Positions 47,101 through 52,671 of a stretch of DNA of 64,000 bases are shown in pieces; within the stretch, counting starts at the first letter, position 1, and each line of letters begins with the position of its first letter. Under the pieces are notes generated by a model, which saw only the letters and a program-made list of their open reading frames with translations, did not search any database and was not told the DNA's origin. Source of the DNA: Photobacterium sp. CCB-ST2H9 (GTDB lineage Bacteria; Pseudomonadota; Gammaproteobacteria; Enterobacterales; Vibrionaceae); NCBI RefSeq assembly GCF_023151555.2, contig NZ_CP100425.1, positions 124,001-188,000 of the forward strand, in the 5' to 3' direction. The translations under genes were made by a program, and so were the position numbers.

Positions 47101-50100
47101 GGGAGAGGCACAGGGAGCGGCGTTCGCCCGGGCATTTGAGCAGGCGCTGTGTACTGTGATTGACACCGCCTGCACCCAGGCTGTTCTGGGTGGGGTCAAG
47201 ACGGCCAGTGATTATGGTCAGGGTGTGCTGTCTCAGTCTCAGTTGGCGCATTTACAGCAGCGTTATCACGGCATTGAAGCGATTTATCCGGCCAGTAGTT
47301 TGCAGCAGGGCTTTATTTATCATCAGCTCAGTCAGCCTGAGGATGACGCGTATTGCGTGCAGTTGCTGATGGATTACCACTGCACCCTGGATGTTGCGAC
47401 CTACCGGGCGGCCTGGCAGCTGGCGGCGGAATGTTTCCCTGTACTTCGGATGGCATTTGACTGGCAGGAAGCGCTGCTGCAGGTCATTCTGGCCCCGTCA
47501 GGCGCAGGCGAACCAGATATTGACGTCTTAGATATCAGCTACTTGCCGGAAGCGGCGCGTGAAGCGGAAATCAGACGTCTGCAGCAGGCAGACCGGGTGA
47601 AAGGTTTTGACCTGACGCAGCCGGGGCTCTTCCGACTGACCCTGATCCGACACCATGAGACCCATTACACCCTGCTGAAAACCGAGCATCACAGCATCGC
47701 AGATGGCTGGAGTGGTCCGGTGCTCTGGCAGGCGGTACATGGGTATTACCAGCAACTATGTCAGGGGCAAACACCCATGATCACCGCAGACGAGGCGTAT
47801 GCCCGGACGCAGCAGTTCCATCTGTCCCATCAGGCGGAGACGGAGGCGTACTGGCAGGAACAGCAGTCTGCCTGGGACGGTGGGAATGACGTGACGCCGT
47901 TGCTGACCCATCCGGTGAACCTGGCCAAGATCAGGCAGATTGATCGCCCGGCAGCCCAGACACTGACTCTGGCCGGGGCTGATTATCAACACCTGAAACA
48001 CAGCTGTCAGCAGTTTGGGGTCACCCTCAACGTGGCGTTGCAGTTTGCCTGGCATAAGCTGCTGCACACCTACACCGGAGATACTCAGACTCTGGTCGGG
48101 ACCACGGTTTCCGGACGGGACGTGCCTGTTGAAGGCATTGAGCAGAGTGTCGGGCTGTACATCAACACCCTGCCGCTCTGTGTGGACTGGTCGTCATCAT
48201 CCTCGGTTTCAGAGGTCTTGCAGGAAATCCATCAACAGGTTGCCGCGATAAACACCCACAGTGCGACGTCGCTGGCGAAGCTCCAGCAGGGCGGGGAGCG
48301 CCTGTTCCACTCGCTGATGGTGTTTGAGAACTATCCGGCGCCGGACACGGACGCGCAGGGTGACGATTCGATTGCGAATCACCTCGTCTTCCGGGAGGCG
48401 ATCGAGAAAGTGGATTATCCGCTGTCGGTGATGGGGTACGAACAGGATCAGACTCTGGTGGTGAAACTCAGTTATGGTCTGGACTGGCTGGATGACACGC
48501 AGGCTCAGCGGCTGTTACAGCAGGTTCAGGCGATCCTGCTGGCGGTGGCCCGTGATCCGCATCAGCGCCATGACGCGATCACGCTGCTTTCCACGGAGGA
48601 AAAACACACCCTGCTGACCACCTTCAACCAGACGGCAGCCCCGTATCCGCAGGACCAGAGTCTGGCGGCGCTGTTCGAAGCGCAGGTGGCAAGAACGCCA
48701 GATAACATTGCGCTGGTATTTGAGGGACAGTCCCTGACTTACCGGGAGCTGAACAGCAAAGCGAATCAGCTGGCGCGGCAGATCCGGCAGGTGTGCCGGG
48801 CGTCTCATCAGGCAGAGCTGCCGGCTGATACCTTAGTGGCGCTGTATCTGGACCGCAGCCCGGAGATGGTAATCAGTATTCTGGCGGTGTTGAAGGCTGG
48901 AGCGGCTTATGTGCCCATCTCGCCGGAATATCCGGCAGAGCGGAGCGCGTTTATTCTAGAAGACACCAAGTCGCCGCTGGTGATCACTCATGCACCGCAG
49001 TGGAAGAAAGTTGAGGCGCTCGTGGCGACAGGACATGCGGCAACAATTGTTCTGGCGGACAGTGAGACATTGCAGGCACAGTCGGGCAGCAATCTGGACA
49101 GCGGACCGGCGCCGGAAGATCTGGCGTATGTGATTTACACTTCAGGGACCACAGGTCAACCGAAAGGGGTGATGGTGGCGCATCAGGGCGTGGTGAATCT
49201 GGCGTACTTCATGCGGGACAGTCATCAACTGAATCCTCAGGCGAAGGTCTTGTGTTTTGCCAATTATGTGTTTGATGCATCGGTGTATGAGCTGTTTCCG
49301 TCCCTGATGTTCGGGTGTGAGTTGCATTTGGCTACATCGGTGATGCAACGTGATGAGCAGGTACTGCTGGATTATCTGGCTGAGCATGAATTGACGAAGA
49401 CTTTCCTGCCGACTGCGCTGTTCAATTATCTGGGCGATAAGCTTGCCGGGACGTCCCTGAAAGTCTTGCATGTGGGGGGAGAATCGCTCAATCCGCTGGC
49501 TCAGTTGCCGGTCGAGACTCTCTTTAATCAGTATGGTCCGACCGAGGCAACGGTCTGTGCGACTCAGAAAGCTGTGCTTCCGAATGACGTGAGTATCGGG
49601 AAACCCATCAGCAACACCCAGCTGTATGTGCTGGATGACAATCAGCAGTTGCTGCCGCTGGGTGCGGTGGGAGAGCTGTACATCGGCGGGGCCGGGCTGG
49701 CCCGGGGCTACCTCAATCGGCCTGAGTTGACAGCGGAGCGCTTCATTGCCAACCCGTTTGCCACGGAAGCCGACAAAGCGAAGGGCTATACCCGGCTGTA
49801 CCGCACCGGGGATCTGGTGCGCTGGCTGCCGGACGGCAATCTGGCATATCTGGGCCGGAACGACCAGCAGGTGAAAATCCGGGGTTACCGGATTGAGCTG
49901 GGCGAAATCGCCTGTGTGCTCAGCGCTGAGCCAAGTGTCCAGCAGGCGGTGGTGGTCGACCTGGACCGGGAAGGCAGCAAGGTACTGGCGGCCTATGTGG
50001 TTCCGGCCGATGGCGATGTGGATACCGAGTCATTGCGCCAGAGTCTGTCTGCACAGCTGCCGGATTACATGGTGCCGGGCAGCATCACGGTTATAGAAAA

Positions 50101-51148
50101 ACTGCCGCTTACCCTCAACGGCAAGTTGGACCGCCGGGCGCTGCCGGGACCGGTGTGGGTGAGCGAAGACAGCTACCGGGCACCGCGCAATGCACTGGAA
50201 GCCCAGCTGTGTCAGGTGTGGCAGCAGGTCCTCGGGGTTGAACGGGTTGGCATCGACGACAACTTCTTCCGGTTAGGAGGCGATTCGATTCAGGCCATCA
50301 AGCTGACGGCGGCCATGCGTACGCAGCTGAATGTGGACATTCCGCTGGCAACACTCTTCGGTCAGCCCTGTATTGCCATGCTGTCTGAAAATCAGGTTTT
50401 TGATTCGCATGATGCGTTAATCACCATGCTGACGCCAAATTCGCAGGCTGAATCCTGTTTGTTCATGATTCATCCCGGGACCGCCAGCAGTGAAGTTTAT
50501 GCGGCGCTCGCACAGTCGCTCTCTGAGGATTTTCATTGTATTGGCGTGAATAATTACAATTTGGTCATGCCATCTGCTGTGGAGTCATTACCCGCTTTAG
50601 CTGATATCTATTTGTCACAGATGACGAAATACAGATTGCTGGAGAAGCCTGTTCGCATTCTTGGTTGGTCATTAGGTGGTTTGCTGGCAATGGAAATCGC
50701 GTACCAGTTAGAGCAATACGGTGTGAAGGATATCAAGCTGTACCTGCTGGATACGGTGATTCAGTCGCCGGCGTTGCAAGCATTACTACCGTCAATTTCA
50801 GAAAAAATTGCATTGATGACGGAGAAATATCAAAGCACTGCTCTGGATCCTGAATATGTGAATAAGGTCCTGCAATCGGTTCCTGCTGAGGCACGGATCA
50901 ATCAAATGCCTGTGAGCGGTCAACTCCAACATACGCAGGTGACTTTGTTCAAAGCGATGCTGTCTGATCCTGATCTTCAGAGCGATAACAGTCTGGAATT
51001 TCAGCAATTGATTCTGAACACGCCGGACAACAATGTGGCTCAGTATACCAAGCAATCATTAACCACAATGAATATGCATGGTTGCCATCACAGCAACATG
51101 CTGGAGGATATCGAGATGTTGAAAACAGTCATCGTTCAATCAAGTTAA
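35159..51148 (+). CDS. Four-module nonribosomal peptide synthetase
   Basis: 5,329 residues, all in one frame: C(1-430)-A(435-945)-T-C(1045-1490)-A(1497-2005)-T-E-C-A(2989-3500)-T-E-C-A(4485-4990)-T-TE. Every catalytic motif seen is intact. C domains have HHLICDG (137), HHIAMDG (1180) and HHSIADG (2681, 4177). A domains have YVIYTSGTTGQPKG. Carrier serines are 996, 2055, 3551 and 5043. E domains have HHLVIDAVSW (2237, 3733). The TE has Ser5171 (GWSLGG), Asp5198 and His5310. Expected product: a four-residue peptide, D at positions 2 and 3. The two C domains after E domains are of the D-accepting (DCL) type. C1 is unlike the others and may acylate. Translation starts at TTG, with AAGGA seven bases upstream. 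A1 reads DAWTIAAVCK, a phenylalanine-like code. Confidence 0.97.
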   Translation: MFPQTFSLHPTQENIFYDQALTPLCTRYNVGAYTLANHIDPLILQRVWSLLVANLDALRLTFSVSADGEVRQTLSPETGDDTVRLVDFSASPTPKADAELWLSQDMAQPFDYLGDNLHQLTLVRLDSHTCYLFIKLHHLICDGVGMYQLHQYVHQLYQDIANQQNHEWLSDLPQYQPAVERAREYLSSSRCQKDQDYWTAFLQQHDMTCLSPRYSEKDSHYAIQALPETLKQAMQQYCEQHGVTMQAMLFGAVSVVLSRMIGQTELCFSTVTHGRQGHQGMQVVGMHSNDYPVAMTVTPEAVSLDYIQACMRTLKSALRYCRYPAAYLSRLAREHGATLPNVTINYEAFAKESVGHHLTRVYEQDISQALLLRLKDYGSDSPFVISAHVLDAFFTPEESQAFIGRVVKVLSALIEQHDTRIREIDLVSDSERHTLLTTFNQTEAPYPQDQSLAALFEAQVARTPDNIALVFEGQSLTYRELNARANQLARQIRQTYRASHQAELSADTLVALYLDRSPEMVISMLAVLKAGAAYVPISPEYPAERSTFILEDTKSPLVITHGPQQANVDALLSGGHAAQMLLADSDALQTLPDSNLGSGPSPADLAYVIYTSGTTGQPKGVMVAHQNAAHLIQAQQSLFQTSQRQYALWFASYVFDASVWEIFVSLTSGLKGYLCAEHERNATQVAEVIEREGIDFATLPPAVLSLMTERTFPSLSVLISAGESPSDSLLAHFSQHSQVFNAYGPTESTVCASAKLYQPGDIANNIGAPISNTQLYVLDEHQQLLPLGAVGELYIGGAGLARGYLNRPALTAERFIANPFATDIDHEKGYTRLYRTGDLVRWLPDGNLEYLGRNDHQVKIRGYRIELGEIASVLSAEPSVQQAVVVDLDREGSQVLAAYVVPTSEAVDTEALRQSLSAQLPKYMVPGSITQIEKLPLTINGKLDRRALPAPVWVSEDSYRAPRNAMEMQLCQVWQQVLGVERVGIDDNFFRLGGDSIQAIKLTAAMRARLNTDVPLATLFGQPTVAGLSAQLNALSEMIEIPALALESYPLSFAQERMLFIEDFEQGTSAYHIPQLFQLASADVLPALCQALHIVADRHPVLKSVYGYDERGVGYQRVGSDALAVTTTVLTDDAALEAAVRADIGMPFSLREAPGMRVHHYVVDGDEHQEAQHYLLMLWHHIAMDGWSVEVFFRELSEAYQALLEHRAPSLPELPISYGDYAHWQREYLLGAVREQQLSYWQDALSGYETLNLPTDKSRPAALDYAGQNLHFSLPVEVSTALKALAKARGTTLYTVLLSAFSVLLSKYSHQEDILLGTPTDNRHHSQTQGLIGMFVNSLILRTQVKSGDTIATLIDETHAVVTGAKAHQDLPFEQLVDALGVTRDPSRHPLFQVMFSMQSFDDGGFSHSNLPLSPVAATAVDFSPAKYDLSLFLEEGENGGQSVIRGSLNFATRLFTEASMFRLLSGYQTLLTVFAESSETRICEIDLLSDEEKHTLLTTFNQTEAPYPQDQSLAALFEAQVARTPDNIALVFEGQSLTYRELNSKANQLARQIRQVCRASHQAEIPADTLVALYLDRSLEMVISILAVLKAGAAYVPISPDYPAERSAFILEDTRAPLLITHAPQRAIVDALLSGGQAAQMLLADSESLQALPDSNLGSGPSPADLAYVIYTSGTTGQPKGVMVAHQGVVNLAYFMRDSHQLNPQAKVLCFANYVFDASVYELFPSLMFGCELHLATSVMQRDEQALLTYLNEHEVSKAFLPTALFNYLGDKLAGTSLKVLHVGGESLNPLAQLPVETLFNQYGPTEATVCATQKAVLPNDVSIGQPISNTQLYVLDEHQQLLPLGAVGELYIGGAGLARGYLNRPELTAERFIDNPFATEADKAKGYTWLYRTGDLVRWLPDGNLAYLGRNDQQVKIRGYRIELGEIASVLSADPSVQQAVVVDLDREGSKVLAAYVVPGDDNVDTESLRQSLSAQLPEYMVPGSITLIDQVPLTLNGKLDRRALPAPVWVSEDSYRAPRNALETQLCQVWQQVLGVERVGIDDNFFRLGGDSIVSIQLVNKLRQAGFSLQVKTLFDHPSISTLAGVLSEAQVAAEMLTEQGELTGTFGLLPIQQWFFECEWPLPQHWNQAFMVRIPGEIARVDIERALAALAAQHDCLRTRFTKTAQGYEQCYQPSGRQPALQSLDISGMNEASLQQALTDVQSGFDYHAGNVWQAAHLTGYADGSARLFFAAHHLVIDAVSWRLIAEDMRLLLNGEALPPKTSSYRQWVDMVRHYGETHSEEVAYWSSVLSAPAFELAPAALSEHRAALSPAMTSALLSQAGQGYHTQVNDLLLSALAVALSETFGQAENSILLEGHGREAIDARIDLSRTVGWLTTMYPVRLTSAPAMADTIIQTKEMLRAIPNKGIGYGALADLLGQPLPRVSFNYLGQLSVGEVEALWSLTSEPCGVMVAPENQSPLLLNINGAVQDGTLSFYVHCRLGEAQGAAFARAFEQALCAVIDTACTQAVVGGVRTASDYGRGVLSQSQLAHLQQRYHGIEAIYPASSLQQGFIYHQLSQPEDDAYCVQLLMDYHCALDVATYRAAWQLAAERFPVLRMAFDWQEALLQIVLSPAEASGPQLEVVDISHLLASDRDLEIKRLQLADRAKGFDLTQPGLFRLTLIRHHEHHYTLLKTEHHSIADGWSGPVLWQTVHTHYQQLCQGQTPVITADEAYARTQQYHLSHQAETEAYWQEQRSAWEGGNDVTPLLTHPVNLANLKQIDRPAAQTLTLAETCYEQLKDTCQQLGVTLNVALQFAWHKLLHTYTGDSQTLVGTTVSGRDVPVEGIEQSVGLYINTLPLRVDWSPSVNISEVLLGIHQQVAAINTHSAMSLAKLQQSGERLFHSLMVFENYPAPDTGAQADDSIANHIVFRDAIEKVDYPLAVMGYEQGQTLVVKLSYGLDWLDDAQAQRLLQQVQAILMAVARDPHQHHDAITLLSTEEKQTLLTTFNQTEAPYPQDQSLAALFEAQVARTPDIIALVFEGQSLTYGELNSKANQLARQIRQVYRASHQAELPADTLVALYLDRSPEMVISILAVLKAGAAYVPISPDYPAERSAFILEDTCVPLVITHAPQQASVDALLSGGQAARMILADSDALQALPDSNLESGPSPEDLAYVIYTSGTTGQPKGVMVAHQSAGNTLQSMQAVYDFGLSGSRVSCFSQYTFDVSVSEMLNSLLFGGELHLLGESCRRDPHVLSAYIDSQALNILYVPPVVLAALPQKQHASLKTILFAGESCDPEACLYWHQHYALYNFYGPTEASIYAAGKLTERRNLNEIGQPISNTQLYVLDEHQQLLPLGAVGELYIGGAGLARGYLNRPELTAERFIANPFATEADKAKGNTRLYRTGDLVRWLPDGNLAYLGRNDQQVKIRGYRIELGEIASVLSAEPSVQQAVVVDLDREGSKVLAAYVVPGDGDVDTESLRQSLSAQLPEYMVPGSITVIEKLPLTINGKLDRRALPAPVWVSEDSYRAPRNTLEAQLCQVWQQVLGVEQVGIDDNFFRLGGDSIVSIQLVNKLRQAGLSLQVKTLFDHPTISMLAGALSEAQTAVEMLTEQGELTGSFGLLPIQQWFFECDWSSPQHWNQAFMVRIPGEIARVDIEWALAALAAQHDCLRTRFTKTAQGYEQCYQPSGRQPALQSLDISGMNEASLQQALTDVQSGFDYHAGNVWQAAHLTGYADGSARLFFAAHHLVIDAVSWRLIAEDMRLLLNGEALPPKTSSYRQWVDMVRHYGETHSEEVAYWSSVLSAPALELAPVALSEHRAALSSAMTSALLSQAGQGYHTQVNDLLLSALAVALSETFDQAENSILLEGHGREAIDARIDLSRTVGWFTTMYPVRLTSTPAIADTIIQTKEMLQAIPNKGIGYGVLADQLGQPLPRVSFNYLGQLSVGEAEALWSLTSEPCGVMVAPENQSPLLLNINGAVQNGTLSFYVHSRLGEAQGAAFARAFEQALCTVIDTACTQAVLGGVKTASDYGQGVLSQSQLAHLQQRYHGIEAIYPASSLQQGFIYHQLSQPEDDAYCVQLLMDYHCTLDVATYRAAWQLAAECFPVLRMAFDWQEALLQVILAPSGAGEPDIDVLDISYLPEAAREAEIRRLQQADRVKGFDLTQPGLFRLTLIRHHETHYTLLKTEHHSIADGWSGPVLWQAVHGYYQQLCQGQTPMITADEAYARTQQFHLSHQAETEAYWQEQQSAWDGGNDVTPLLTHPVNLAKIRQIDRPAAQTLTLAGADYQHLKHSCQQFGVTLNVALQFAWHKLLHTYTGDTQTLVGTTVSGRDVPVEGIEQSVGLYINTLPLCVDWSSSSSVSEVLQEIHQQVAAINTHSATSLAKLQQGGERLFHSLMVFENYPAPDTDAQGDDSIANHLVFREAIEKVDYPLSVMGYEQDQTLVVKLSYGLDWLDDTQAQRLLQQVQAILLAVARDPHQRHDAITLLSTEEKHTLLTTFNQTAAPYPQDQSLAALFEAQVARTPDNIALVFEGQSLTYRELNSKANQLARQIRQVCRASHQAELPADTLVALYLDRSPEMVISILAVLKAGAAYVPISPEYPAERSAFILEDTKSPLVITHAPQWKKVEALVATGHAATIVLADSETLQAQSGSNLDSGPAPEDLAYVIYTSGTTGQPKGVMVAHQGVVNLAYFMRDSHQLNPQAKVLCFANYVFDASVYELFPSLMFGCELHLATSVMQRDEQVLLDYLAEHELTKTFLPTALFNYLGDKLAGTSLKVLHVGGESLNPLAQLPVETLFNQYGPTEATVCATQKAVLPNDVSIGKPISNTQLYVLDDNQQLLPLGAVGELYIGGAGLARGYLNRPELTAERFIANPFATEADKAKGYTRLYRTGDLVRWLPDGNLAYLGRNDQQVKIRGYRIELGEIACVLSAEPSVQQAVVVDLDREGSKVLAAYVVPADGDVDTESLRQSLSAQLPDYMVPGSITVIEKLPLTLNGKLDRRALPGPVWVSEDSYRAPRNALEAQLCQVWQQVLGVERVGIDDNFFRLGGDSIQAIKLTAAMRTQLNVDIPLATLFGQPCIAMLSENQVFDSHDALITMLTPNSQAESCLFMIHPGTASSEVYAALAQSLSEDFHCIGVNNYNLVMPSAVESLPALADIYLSQMTKYRLLEKPVRILGWSLGGLLAMEIAYQLEQYGVKDIKLYLLDTVIQSPALQALLPSISEKIALMTEKYQSTALDPEYVNKVLQSVPAEARINQMPVSGQLQHTQVTLFKAMLSDPDLQSDNSLEFQQLILNTPDNNVAQYTKQSLTTMNMHGCHHSNMLEDIEMLKTVIVQSS
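41480..43900 (+). repeat. First copy of a near-identical E-C repeat inside the NRPS
   Basis: This E1-C3 segment recurs at 45968-48388, offset exactly 4,488 bases (1,496 codons). Long stretches are identical at the DNA level, for example around 41520-42050 versus 46008-46538. It points to recent module duplication or gene conversion. Confidence 0.85.
45968..48388 (+). repeat. Second copy of the E-C repeat inside the NRPS
   Basis: E2-C4 copy of the segment at 41480-43900. Differences are scattered and in frame, and they concentrate in the linker between the C-domain core and the preceding region (around 47490-47590 against 43000-43100). Confidence 0.85.
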
Positions 51149-51172
51149 ACCCGCGGGTGATTTGATGAGTTT

Positions 51173-51206
51173 GGCTCCCCTATTAAGGATGATGGGGGAG
51201 CCTTAT
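51173..51206 (+). terminator. Probable terminator after the NRPS
   Basis: GGCTCCCC (51173-51180) and GGGGAGCC (51195-51202) pair perfectly around a 14-base loop, followed by TTATTTGTCTTT. It lies 25 bases after the stop. Confidence 0.7.
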
Positions 51207-51317
51207 TTGTCTTTATCCTTTCCGGCATCCCTTCACAGTGTTTTGAACGGGTGACTCGATGTCCGGCCGCTCAGCATCGTATAATCAAGACATTGAATTA
51301 CAAAAGAGCACGACTGC

Positions 51318-51794
51318 ATGAGAACCCCTTTGATCACCCGGGAAGGGTATAACCGTCTGAAACAAGAGCTGGATTTTCTGTGGCAGGAAGAGCGCCCGGA
51401 AGTGACCAAAAAAGTCACCTGGGCGGCGAGCCTTGGGGATCGTTCGGAAAATGCTGATTATCAGTACAACAAGAAGCGCCTGCGTGAGATCGACCGCCGG
51501 GTGCGATATCTGCGAAAGACACTGGAAAACGTCAAGATTGTTGATTATTCACCGGTGCAGGAAGGCAAGATCTTTTTCGGCGCCTGGGTTGAGGTGGAAA
51601 ACGAAGCCGGTGCCAGCATGACATTCCGCATCGTCGGCTATGACGAGATTTTCGGCCGCAAGGACTACATTTCGATTGATTCGCCGATGGCCCGTGCCCT
51701 GCTGAAAAAAGAAGTCGATGACGAAGTGGTGGTGCGTACGCCGGACGGCGATAAAGTCTGGTTCGTCAATACGATAACCTACGTGAAGGACTAA
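51318..51794 (+). CDS. greB: Transcription elongation factor GreB
   Basis: 158 residues. GreB binds the secondary channel of RNA polymerase and rescues backtracked complexes by stimulating transcript cleavage. The N-terminal coiled coil (YNRLKQELDFLWQEERPEVTKKVTWAASLGDRSENADYQYNKKRLREIDRRVRYL) carries the two acidic tip residues in GDRSENADY. The C-terminal FKBP-like domain includes RIVGYDEIFGRKDYISIDSPMARALL. It is followed by ompR-envZ, as in V. cholerae. Confidence 0.96.
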   Translation: MRTPLITREGYNRLKQELDFLWQEERPEVTKKVTWAASLGDRSENADYQYNKKRLREIDRRVRYLRKTLENVKIVDYSPVQEGKIFFGAWVEVENEAGASMTFRIVGYDEIFGRKDYISIDSPMARALLKKEVDDEVVVRTPDGDKVWFVNTITYVKD

Positions 51795-51949
51795 TCTGAA
51801 AGTGAAGCAGCCAGCACTGATCGTTCAGGCTGACATACTCAGTAACAATTTACTGGCGATCATTTGTGCACCAATTCAGTCAGAAAAGGCAAGGGTCGCG
51901 TAAAATACCGCCTCGGCGACATCCAGAGTTCGAAGCATAAGGTGTAACG

Positions 51950-52669
51950 ATGCAAGACAATTTCAAGATTCTAGTAGTTGATGATGATATGCGCCTGCGT
52001 GCGTTGCTGGAGCGTTACCTGTCGGAGCAGGGCTTCCAGGTTCGCAGTGTGGCGAACGGTGAGCAGATGGACCGTCTGCTGGCCCGGGAAAATTTCCACC
52101 TCATGGTACTGGACCTGATGTTGCCGGGAGAAGATGGTCTGTCGATTTGCCGTCGTCTGCGCAACGCCAACAATATGTTGCCGATCCTGATGCTGACCGC
52201 CAAGGGTGACGAAGTCGACCGGATTGTCGGTCTGGAAGTGGGTGCGGATGATTACCTGCCGAAGCCGTTTAACCCGCGTGAACTGCTGGCCCGTATCCGT
52301 GCCGTGCTGCGTCGTCAGACGGTGGAAGCGCCGGGTGCGCCGAGTGTGGAAGGCAAAATCATTACCTTTGGCGAATTCAGGCTGAATCTGGGGACCCGTG
52401 AAATGTTCCGTGGTGAGGAAGCGATGCCGCTGACTTCCGGTGAGTTTGCCGTGCTGAAAGCGCTGGTGACCAATGCCCGCGAGCCGATGTCCCGCGACAA
52501 GCTGATGAATATGGCCCGTGGCCGAGAGTATTCCGCGATGGAACGTTCGATTGACGTGCAGATCTCGCGACTTCGCCGCATGGTTGAGGAAGATCCGAGT
52601 CGTCCGCGCTATATCCAGACGGTGTGGGGACTCGGTTACGTGTTTGTCCCTGACGGCAGCGAGGCATAA
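51950..52669 (+). CDS. ompR: Osmolarity response regulator OmpR
   Basis: 239 residues. It is the response regulator of the EnvZ-OmpR system that sets porin expression. The receiver domain (1-120) has the acidic pair in VVDDDMRLR, the phosphoacceptor Asp55 in [10 protein letters not shown] and Lys in [11 protein letters not shown]. The C-terminal winged helix ends with [40 protein letters not shown]. It stops two bases before the envZ start. Confidence 0.97.
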   Translation: MQDNFKILVVDDDMRLRALLERYLSEQGFQVRSVANGEQMDRLLARENFHLMVLDLMLPGEDGLSICRRLRNANNMLPILMLTAKGDEVDRIVGLEVGADDYLPKPFNPRELLARIRAVLRRQTVEAPGAPSVEGKIITFGEFRLNLGTREMFRGEEAMPLTSGEFAVLKALVTNAREPMSRDKLMNMARGREYSAMERSIDVQISRLRRMVEEDPSRPRYIQTVWGLGYVFVPDGSEA

Positions 52670-52671
52670 CG

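Noticed and set aside
35254..51055. Many recurring antisense and +2 frames across the NRPS
   Set aside because: They recur only because the modules are repeated; the main frame carries all the domain motifs.
35159..51148. Polyketide synthase or hybrid assembly line
   Set aside because: No ketosynthase, acyltransferase or ketoreductase motif was found; only C, A, T, E and TE domains are present.
34050..51317. Insertion sequence or phage-type integration at the NRPS borders
   Set aside because: I see no transposase or integrase gene, no tRNA gene and no clear direct repeat at both ends, so the entry route is unknown.
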